A stretch of DNA of 6,513 nt from Anaerolineae bacterium. GTDB lineage: Bacteria; Chloroflexota; Anaerolineae; Aggregatilineales; Phototrophicaceae. The position numbers and the translations under genes were made by a program. A model generated the notes under the pieces. The model did no database searches. It was not told the origin of the DNA and saw nothing but the letters and a program-made list of their open reading frames with translations. Location of the stretch: NCBI GenBank assembly GCA_019912905.1, contig JAIOHO010000610.1:1-6513 (forward strand). Reading direction: 5' to 3'. This document shows, in pieces, positions 1-4,897 of this stretch (positions are counted from its first letter, which is position 1; every line of letters begins with the position of its first letter).

Positions 1-77
1 GAGTCAGGGTGTTGCGCGAGAGCCGGGAAGGAAGCAGCATGTTCAACGCAAAGACGCGAAGGCGCAAAGAAGAGCCA
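1..77. other. Non-coding flank downstream of the methyltransferase
   Basis: Apart from the dispersed repeat at 42-72 nothing is recognisable here. No hairpin followed by a T-run exists on the minus strand, so the unit may continue beyond the window or end by another mechanism. Confidence 0.5.
42..72. repeat. Dispersed CGCAAAGACGC-type repeat at the methyltransferase 3' end
   Basis: The segment contains short near-repeats of GCAAAG and GCGAAG and matches from memory a very common dispersed sequence in bacterial genomes (on the minus strand TTTGCGCCTTCGCGTCTTTG). It often appears as spurious peptides such as NAKTRRRKEE. It starts 5 bases past the methyltransferase stop. No palindrome or coding function is seen. 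Confidence 0.55.
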
Positions 78-938
78 TCATTGCCGCTCGAACTCGATCC
101 AGTAATGATCGGCAAGGCGGGCCAGCGGCGCGAATCCGGCCAGGCGATCCTCCAGCGCCATGAGCCGCTTCAGCAGGCGCGGACGCCGCTCGATCACGCC
201 GTAGACGTCGCTCGGCGGCAGGCACAGGCCCAGCGCCTCGACGTGGATGCAGCGGAATCCCGGCGCAAAATCGCGCTTCAGGCGGGCGATGCTCGGGTAA
301 TAAACGGGCAGCGGTTCGGCGGAATCGGCGGCCTGAAATGTTGCCGAACCGGACCCACGGCGAAAGGCCGTCCTGAAATCGCCATGCAGACCATGCCAGG
401 CGATTTCCCACAGGCACAACGGCCCCATCACCCCCAGCCCGACGATGCCGCCCGGCTTGACCCGTTCCGCCAGCCAGACCGCCAGCGGTCGCCAGTCGTC
501 CAGCACGTTGACCGGGCCGAAATTAGCAAAGGCCCCATCGAATATAGCCCTCACCCCTGCGAAGCGTCCTTCTCCCTCATGGAGAGGGACTTGAACCAGT
601 TTGCTTTTCCCCTCGCCCTGAGGGAGAGGGGGCCGGGGGGTGAGGGCGGGCAAACCCCGCAAATCGAATTTCTCCACCATGATCAGCGGATTCCCCGCCG
701 CCTTCGCCTGCGTGATAGCCAGCATCGCGGGGCTGGCGTCGGTCGCCAGCACGTGCACGCCGCGTTCGGCCAGATGCAGCGCATCTTCGCCCGTGCCGCA
801 GCCGAGTTCCAGCACGTGATCGCCCGCCCGAAAGTGCCGATCCAGCCGCGCCTGCACCCGCGCGCGCAGGTACTGCCCGGTGGCGGTCTGGGTGAAGGCC
901 GCATCGTAGGTCGAGGCCAGCGGGTCAAACGCAGCCAT
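78..938 (-). CDS. Class I SAM-dependent methyltransferase carrying an in-frame repeat insertion
   Basis: The protein has 286 residues from ATG 938. The Rossmann fold is clear: opening FDPLASTYDAAFTQT (4-18), motif I VLELGCGTGEDALHLAERG (42-60), the acidic residue after strand 2 in ATDASPAML (65-73), motif IV-like FDGAFANFG (133-141) and VKPGGIVGLGVMGP (160-173). It transfers a methyl group from SAM to an unknown substrate. Residues 98-131, between strand 3 and the FDGAF strand, come from a palindromic repeat and include TPRPPLPQGEG; without them the protein would be about 252 residues. The insertion lies in a loop, so activity may survive. A longer version starting at 1028 would overlap the membrane protein gene and adds a segment unlike the family, so ATG 938 is preferred, 5 bases after the upstream stop. 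A GGGGGTG about 13 bases before it is only a weak ribosome site, so coupling is likely. Confidence 0.88.
   Translation of the reverse strand: MAAFDPLASTYDAAFTQTATGQYLRARVQARLDRHFRAGDHVLELGCGTGEDALHLAERGVHVLATDASPAMLAITQAKAAGNPLIMVEKFDLRGLPALTPRPPLPQGEGKSKLVQVPLHEGEGRFAGVRAIFDGAFANFGPVNVLDDWRPLAVWLAERVKPGGIVGLGVMGPLCLWEIAWHGLHGDFRTAFRRGSGSATFQAADSAEPLPVYYPSIARLKRDFAPGFRCIHVEALGLCLPPSDVYGVIERRPRLLKRLMALEDRLAGFAPLARLADHYWIEFERQ
547..647. repeat. MITE-like palindromic repeat inside the methyltransferase gene
   Basis: The element is bounded by perfect 11-base inverted repeats, GCCCTCACCCC at 547-557 and GGGGTGAGGGC at 637-647. Inner arms continue the symmetry: 568-579 pairs with 619-630 at 11 of 12 positions, leaving a small central loop around 590-608. 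It can fold into one long hairpin. The CCTCACCCC...CCCTCTCCC pattern is known from dispersed intergenic repeats in many environmental genomes, where it yields spurious proteins containing LTPRPPLPQGEG. Here it is translated within a gene. It encodes no protein of its own, and no target duplication is clear at its edges. Confidence 0.8.
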
Positions 939-943
939 GCCGG

Positions 944-1171
944 TTACAGCACCCCCGTCACGATCGCCAGCAGGAACAGGCCCAGAATCAACGCCGACAT
1001 GCCCCGAAAACGCGCGCGGGATTCCCATTTCGAATCGCGGATGAGGTCATCCTGGCCGAGCGTGCGGCGGCGGCTGGTTTCCCACCTTGCCGCCAGTTCC
1101 TGATTCAGCAAATAGGCGTAGGCCACATAAAAACTGAGCAGCGCAAACACGGCGAGCAACACGCGATCCAT
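944..1171 (-). CDS. Small two-helix membrane protein
   Basis: This 75-residue protein has two hydrophobic helices, about 4-22 (LLAVFALLSFYVAYAYLL) and 57-74 (GMSALILGLFLLAIVTGV). They are joined by a hydrophilic loop with nine Arg/Lys and six acidic residues, including RRR at 34-36. By the positive-inside rule the loop is likely cytoplasmic and both ends face outward, forming a hairpin. I recognise no family. The perfect Shine-Dalgarno sequence and the gaps of 4 and 5 bases to its neighbours make it a real gene despite its size. It may tether the radical SAM enzyme or the methyltransferase to the membrane; that is inference. The ATG at 1171 is well supported. Confidence 0.8.
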   Translation of the reverse strand: MDRVLLAVFALLSFYVAYAYLLNQELAARWETSRRRTLGQDDLIRDSKWESRARFRGMSALILGLFLLAIVTGVL

Positions 1172-1175
1172 TGGG

Positions 1176-2609
1176 TTATCCTCCTGCGGCGGGTTCAGCG
1201 TGGACGAGCTGGCCCTGATGTTCGCGCGCGCTCCGGGTCAGCCGCATCCCCAGCCGCCCGATGCGGCGGTTGGCTTCCAGCTTCAGGCGGCGCGGCAGCG
1301 ACATGCCCCCCTTCTGCCGGGCACGATTCAGCGCGACTTCGCTGACCATCCAGCGGGTCGCAAAGCGGTAGAAACGCCGCGAGTGCCGTCCGGCCACCGT
1401 CAGATCGCGGTCGCTGCGGTCAGCCCAGGCTTGGTCGGCCAGGATGCGGCTTTCCACCTCAGCGTAATACGACGTGCCCTTGATAGGATAGGCGACGGTG
1501 GTCAGGAACACGTCCGGGTTGGCGATTTTCAGGTGCTCGACGGTCGCTTCCAGGTCTGCCATCGTTTCGCCCTCGTAGCCGAGCATAATGAACATCCCCG
1601 TTTCGATGCCCGCCTGTTGCAGCAGGTGCGTCTTGTGCTGCACATCCGCGACCTGCACCTTACGCTGCATGCCATCGAGCACGGGCTGGCTGCCGCTTTC
1701 CGAGCCGTTCCACAGGCGGTAGCAGCCCATGTCCGCCAGCGTGTCGATGACTTCGGGATTCAGCCGGTCGGCGCGCGAAATGCACTCAAACGGGATGCGC
1801 ACCCCGCGTTGTTTGAGTTCCGCCGCATACTGAAAGAACCAGCGGGTGTGGATCGTAAAGACGTCATCGGCGTACCAGATCAGATCGGGATTATAGCGCT
1901 CCTTGATCCAAAGCAGTTCGTCGGCAGCATCCTGCGGCGTGCGGCGGCGGTGCGTGTTGCCGTAGACCGAATGGCTGCACCAGGTACAGGTATAGGGGCA
2001 GCCGCGCGCGTGGATCACCGAAACCGAACTCTGCCCGTGATGCGTCTTCCAGACCTGCATGTAGTGCGGGAGGTCGATGGCTTCACGGTCCGGCCAGGGA
2101 TGCGCGCTCAGGTCGGCGATGAACGGGCGCGGCGCGGTTTCGACCACATCACCTGTGTCGTCCCGAAAGGCGATGCCCTCAATCGCATCCAATCCCCGAA
2201 GACCATGCCGCGCCAGATGCGGCAGCAGGGCTTCCAGCGTGAGTTCACCCTCCCCTGTGACGATCAGGTCTGCCCCGGCTTCGAGATACTCCTGGGCATA
2301 ATGCGGCGGTTCCGGCCCGCCGAGAATGACGATCGCTCCATGCGCTTTGCAGATCGGAATCATTGCCAGTATGTGCCGCTTGGTCATCAGGTTGGTATAC
2401 AGGCCCACCACGCCGGGCCGCTCCTGCGCCAGCAGCGCCTCGAATTCGCGCATGGAGCGGAAGGTCGAATCGAACACCTGCACGTCGAACCCCCGCGACT
2501 TCAGGTAAGACGTGATGTACAGGATGCCCAACGGCGGGTAAGGCCGCATAATTTTCTGTTCGTGCGGGTCTTCGTACAAAAAATAACCGTGCGCGAGGAG
2601 AATATCCAT
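1176..2609 (-). CDS. B12-binding domain radical SAM enzyme, BchE-like group
   Basis: The protein has 477 residues from ATG 2609. Residues 1 to about 135 form a Rossmann-type cobalamin-binding domain, with RPYPPLGILYITSYLKSRGF (22-41), FDSTFRSM (46-53), ILGGPEPP (95-102) and TGEGELTLEALL (118-129). The radical SAM domain spans about 195-400 and has the cluster-binding motif CPYTCTWC, with Cys204, Cys208 and Cys211. Members of this class reductively cleave SAM and often methylate unreactive carbons through methylcobalamin, or catalyse oxidative cyclisation as in BchE. The classical base-off motif DxHxxG is absent (DSTFRS at the equivalent place), as is usual for this group. The segments PYPPLG and FDSTFRS resemble BchE-like proteins often auto-annotated as Mg-protoporphyrin ester cyclases, but no bacteriochlorophyll genes are nearby, so that function is not claimed. 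The C-terminal 80 residues are strongly basic, which might favour membrane or nucleic acid contact. The last codons encode the ribosome binding site of the next gene. Confidence 0.93.
   Translation of the reverse strand: MDILLAHGYFLYEDPHEQKIMRPYPPLGILYITSYLKSRGFDVQVFDSTFRSMREFEALLAQERPGVVGLYTNLMTKRHILAMIPICKAHGAIVILGGPEPPHYAQEYLEAGADLIVTGEGELTLEALLPHLARHGLRGLDAIEGIAFRDDTGDVVETAPRPFIADLSAHPWPDREAIDLPHYMQVWKTHHGQSSVSVIHARGCPYTCTWCSHSVYGNTHRRRTPQDAADELLWIKERYNPDLIWYADDVFTIHTRWFFQYAAELKQRGVRIPFECISRADRLNPEVIDTLADMGCYRLWNGSESGSQPVLDGMQRKVQVADVQHKTHLLQQAGIETGMFIMLGYEGETMADLEATVEHLKIANPDVFLTTVAYPIKGTSYYAEVESRILADQAWADRSDRDLTVAGRHSRRFYRFATRWMVSEVALNRARQKGGMSLPRRLKLEANRRIGRLGMRLTRSAREHQGQLVHAEPAAGG
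1180..1185 (-). promoter_or_regulatory. Strong Shine-Dalgarno inside the radical SAM C-terminal codons
   Basis: AGGAGG on the minus strand is formed by the last Ala-Gly-Gly codons (GCA GGA GGA) just before the TAA stop at 1178-1176, and lies 8 bases before the ATG at 1171. Termination of gene 4 and initiation of gene 5 thus share the same bases, which points to coupled translation. Confidence 0.85.
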
Positions 2610-2618
2610 CGGCAAAAG

Positions 2619-2626
2619 CCTCTCCC
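2619..2626 (-). promoter_or_regulatory. Ribosome binding site deciding the radical SAM start
   Basis: On the minus strand GGGAGAGG lies 9 bases before the ATG at 2609. An in-frame TTG at 2615 would be only 3 bases away, too close, so the ATG is chosen and the protein starts MDILLAHG. Confidence 0.65.
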
Positions 2627-2639
2627 GATCGTTCCTGTT

Positions 2640-2669
2640 ACTTTAACCACAAATCCGGTATTCCGGCAA
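2640..2669 (-). promoter_or_regulatory. Possible sigma70-type promoter for the radical SAM unit
   Basis: Read on the minus strand, TTGCCG (2669-2664) and TAAAGT (2645-2640) are separated by 18 bases, each matching four of six consensus positions. A transcript starting near 2633 would have a leader of about 24 bases containing the ribosome binding site. The site lies in the only real gap of the window, which supports it, but the match is weak and promoter consensus in this lineage is uncertain. Confidence 0.3.
2655..2666. repeat. Short palindrome CCGG-N4-CCGG within the candidate promoter
   Basis: The sequence CCGGTATTCCGG has two CCGG arms separated by four bases. It overlaps the proposed -35 box and spacer, where a repressor could block RNA polymerase. 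Its small size means it could be chance. Confidence 0.25.
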
Positions 2670-2677
2670 TCGGAGGT

Positions 2678-2689
2678 GTATGGACATAC
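2678..2689. repeat. Short palindrome GTATG-GA-CATAC upstream of the candidate promoter
   Basis: Two perfect 5-base arms flank a 2-base centre just upstream of the proposed -35 box. This placement suits a regulator operator. No regulator gene is present in the window, and a 10-base palindrome is not significant by itself. Confidence 0.25.
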
Positions 2690-2747
2690 CGTTGAACAGA
2701 TGCTGGACGGGAACCACGATTCGGGGCACATGCTCGAACCGCCGCTG

Positions 2748-3788
2748 CTATTCCTCGATTTCGGGATTGGCGTTCATGATGGCTTCCGCGACCCGCCAGA
2801 CCTCCGGCAGACCGGCCCGGATTTGCCCGCAGCGCAGGTGAAGATCGGCGGATGCGGCAATCCCCAGGTCGCCGAGCAGACGCTGGTAACCGGGACCAAA
2901 CGCCGCCTGCACCGCAGCAGGCGCATCGTGATCCAGCACCGTCATGCAGCGGGAATAGGTCACGGCGATCCAGAACATGGCTTCCCGGTGCAGGCCCTGC
3001 TCGATCAGGATCTGGCTGCCCTCGAACGCAATCGGACGAGCCGCCGCGCTGAGATCGCAGGCAAACGGGACCGGAGTCTGGAGGACCGCCTGGGCCGCGT
3101 CGAACACGGGAGACAGTGCCGTCAGATGCGCTTCGACCTGTGCCCGGCTCAGATACGCACAGCCTAACTGCGCCAGCAGCGTCTCATGAAAATCCAGATG
3201 CCCATAGTCGGCCAGCAGGTCACGCGCGGCGGCATAACGGCGGCGTACTGTCGGATTATTCAGCCCGGCGACCAGCAGCACGTGGGTCGTCACGCCTGCC
3301 GCGAACAGCCATCCCATCACCTGATTGGGAAATGAGCCTGCCGACTCGACGGAATTGAGATTCCGCAGTACCTTGTCGCGCGCAGCCTCGCAGCGCCGAT
3401 AGACCCACGGGCGGCGCGCATACTCCCTGGACACCACGGCCTGGATTCTGGTCAGTTGGCCGGATGGATCGGAAAGGATGCCCGGCTTCCTGAAACTGCC
3501 CGACAGATGGTACTGACCGAGGATCAGCTCCGGCGACGCAAACTGCTCCCGGCGCAGATAGGAGATTTCGAGCAGCGTTTCGCAGTAGTGGAACTTGTGG
3601 GATTTGACCGGCGGGTCGGCATCCGCCAGCAGGACCACGACATCGACGTCCGATGCAGCCGGCAGGAGGTCCTCGTCCGACCGCCAGTTGATCGAGCCAT
3701 GCAAAAAGGCCCCGCAAAAACCGGGGATCTGGTCGGCATTCGCCGTCACCCATTCCTGGGCCGCTGCTCGGGCCTGTTTCACGCGCAT
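2748..3788 (-). CDS. Pol-beta-type nucleotidyltransferase domain protein
   Basis: The protein has 346 residues from the ATG at 3788. Its N-terminal part carries the nucleotidyltransferase signature: FLHGS (28-32), a loop, then SDVDVVVLL (46-54), with Asp47 and Asp49 as likely metal ligands. Glu74 in LLEISYL is a candidate third carboxylate. Such enzymes transfer a nucleotide to a small molecule, protein or RNA. The loop between Gly-Ser and the first Asp is 14 residues, a little longer than the usual 9-13. Residues from about 120 to the end look mostly helical, as in antibiotic-type nucleotidyltransferases with a substrate-binding helical half, but I cannot assign a substrate or resistance role. 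An in-frame ATG at 3866 would overlap the preceding gene by 58 bases and add a segment unlike the family; the 3788 start leaves a 20-base gap and is preferred, although its Shine-Dalgarno sequence is weak. It appears to be the last gene of the first unit. Confidence 0.85.
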   Translation of the reverse strand: MRVKQARAAAQEWVTANADQIPGFCGAFLHGSINWRSDEDLLPAASDVDVVVLLADADPPVKSHKFHYCETLLEISYLRREQFASPELILGQYHLSGSFRKPGILSDPSGQLTRIQAVVSREYARRPWVYRRCEAARDKVLRNLNSVESAGSFPNQVMGWLFAAGVTTHVLLVAGLNNPTVRRRYAAARDLLADYGHLDFHETLLAQLGCAYLSRAQVEAHLTALSPVFDAAQAVLQTPVPFACDLSAAARPIAFEGSQILIEQGLHREAMFWIAVTYSRCMTVLDHDAPAAVQAAFGPGYQRLLGDLGIAASADLHLRCGQIRAGLPEVWRVAEAIMNANPEIEE

Positions 3789-3808
3789 CGTCTGGGTTCG
3801 ATCGCGTT

Positions 3809-4894
3809 CTAATAGTTTCCGTAACGATCCACGCACTCGATGATGAACTGGTACGTCTGCCAGCACACCTGCGGCGGGACGGAATGATCGGAATGATAGG
3901 CATAGGCGCGGGTCGCTTTGCCTGCCGTGAGTTTGGCGGCGACTTCGGACTCGATTTTGGCGAGATCGTTGTCCAGCATGGTCATCACATTGACGTTGCC
4001 CATCAGCGCCAGCCGGTCGCCATAGGCAGGCGCGAGGTCGCGCACATCCATCCCTGCCTTCGTCTCCAGCGGTTGAAGGCAGTCAAACCCGGCTTCGATG
4101 TACAGGTCCATGACGCCGTTCACATTGCCATCGGTGTGATAGATGAGCTTCATGCCGTGCGCATGGACCCACTCGGCGATGCGCTGGTGATCCGGCCAGA
4201 TCAGGTCGCGATACATGCGTGGCGAGCAGAACGTCGAGCGGTTGTAAGCCATGTCGCCCCACATGAACACGCCGTCAAAATCCAGCTCCAGGGCGTCGAT
4301 CGCCTCAAATTCGCGCAGCAGATGATCCGTGTACGTGCGGGATACATCGCGGACCCAGTCCGGCTCAAAAGCCATCGCCATCATGACGATCTCATCGCCC
4401 AGCAGCTTGCGCGTCGCCTCGAAGGATTCGGCGCAGTGCCACAGGCACCAGCGACCGGCCCGGCGACCCTCGGCATACCGCTGCCGCAGCGCATCCAGAT
4501 CCACCTGGATGTCCGCATTCACAAAGGCCCGTTTGTAAATGTGCTGCCACTTGTCGGGAGTATTACAGTCGAAGCCCAGATGTTCGGGCGTGCCAGATTT
4601 ATGTTTCCAGCGGCGCAGGGTCGCGCCCCACGAGTCGCGGATAATCTCCGTCGAGTTATCCTCTTCCAGCACGATGGATTGACTCGGAAACGGTGCAGGC
4701 CAGACCACCCCGGCGCTGTGGAAATCTGAGCCTAAGGCATCAAGTGCGGCCTGCTCATCTCCTGCCATGCCTTCCTGCTGCCAGCGGGTAATCGTCTCCG
4801 GCCAGTAGGAGTCGTAACGGGGAATGCGATCCTGATCGGCGCGGGCAAACATGCGGTTGACCCGCTCGCGCCCGCTTAACGCCACTGTCTGCAT
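3809..4894 (-). CDS. Uroporphyrinogen decarboxylase (URO-D) superfamily protein, not HemE
   Basis: This 361-residue protein is close to the usual length of the URO-D/MtaA superfamily of TIM-barrel enzymes, which includes heme-pathway decarboxylases and corrinoid methyltransferases. Family features are the opening GRERVNRMF...DRIPRYD (8-28), WHCAESFEATRKLLG (152-166), DGVFMWGDM (207-215), HTDGN (253-257), EAGFDCLQPLETKAGMD (267-283) and YGDRLALMGNVN (291-302). The Arg-rich RQAGR segment that marks true HemE is absent, so decarboxylation of uroporphyrinogen is unlikely. Corrinoid or thiol methyltransferases usually have an HxC zinc motif where this protein has HTD, so a standard MtaA-type role is also doubtful. 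The substrate is unknown. ATG 4894 is chosen because the family opens with a similar SGRERV segment. It lies 3 bases after the upstream stop with no clear Shine-Dalgarno sequence, which suggests translational coupling. Family assignment is firm; function is open. Confidence 0.9.
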   Translation of the reverse strand: MQTVALSGRERVNRMFARADQDRIPRYDSYWPETITRWQQEGMAGDEQAALDALGSDFHSAGVVWPAPFPSQSIVLEEDNSTEIIRDSWGATLRRWKHKSGTPEHLGFDCNTPDKWQHIYKRAFVNADIQVDLDALRQRYAEGRRAGRWCLWHCAESFEATRKLLGDEIVMMAMAFEPDWVRDVSRTYTDHLLREFEAIDALELDFDGVFMWGDMAYNRSTFCSPRMYRDLIWPDHQRIAEWVHAHGMKLIYHTDGNVNGVMDLYIEAGFDCLQPLETKAGMDVRDLAPAYGDRLALMGNVNVMTMLDNDLAKIESEVAAKLTAGKATRAYAYHSDHSVPPQVCWQTYQFIIECVDRYGNY

Positions 4895-4897
4895 CGT

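Larger units (their letters stand above)
2610..2747. other. Intergenic region between the two gene groups
   Basis: This is the only sizeable non-coding gap in the window. It separates the nucleotidyltransferase stop from the radical SAM start and is visibly more AT-rich around 2636-2665. It holds a possible promoter, two short palindromes and a ribosome binding site, listed separately. An imperfect hairpin at 2720-2738 lacks a following T-run on the minus strand, so I see no rho-independent terminator, and read-through from the upstream unit is possible. Confidence 0.7.

Noticed and set aside
9..1103. Plus-strand open frame of 364 codons
   Set aside because: It is antisense to a clear methyltransferase with motif I and runs through two repeats; no domain is visible.
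1176..2609. Naming the radical SAM gene bchE
   Set aside because: Similarity is at group level only, and no other bacteriochlorophyll gene is in the window.
2501..2731. Minus-strand 76-residue frame across the intergenic gap
   Set aside because: It overlaps the start of the radical SAM gene in another frame by more than 100 bases, is Cys- and Arg-rich without pattern, and has no good ribosome site.
2720..2738. Hairpin after the nucleotidyltransferase as a terminator
   Set aside because: The stem is interrupted and no T-run follows on the minus strand.
1200..3167. Long plus-strand open frame of 655 codons
   Set aside because: It lies antisense to the radical SAM and nucleotidyltransferase genes, spans their intergenic gap, and its protein has no domain pattern and an Arg/Gln/His-rich makeup typical of GC-rich shadow frames.
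3710..3726. CCCCG / CGGGG hairpin with an A-rich loop
   Set aside because: It falls in the conserved PGFCGAF part of the nucleotidyltransferase and is explained by coding constraint.
3789..3866. N-terminal extension of the nucleotidyltransferase from ATG 3866
   Set aside because: It would overlap the end of the URO-D-like gene by 58 bases, and the added residues do not resemble the family; the ATG at 3788 fits better.
3884..4729. Plus-strand open frame of 281 codons
   Set aside because: It is antisense to the URO-D-like gene; the sequence is low in recognisable motifs and is explained by GC-rich codon structure.
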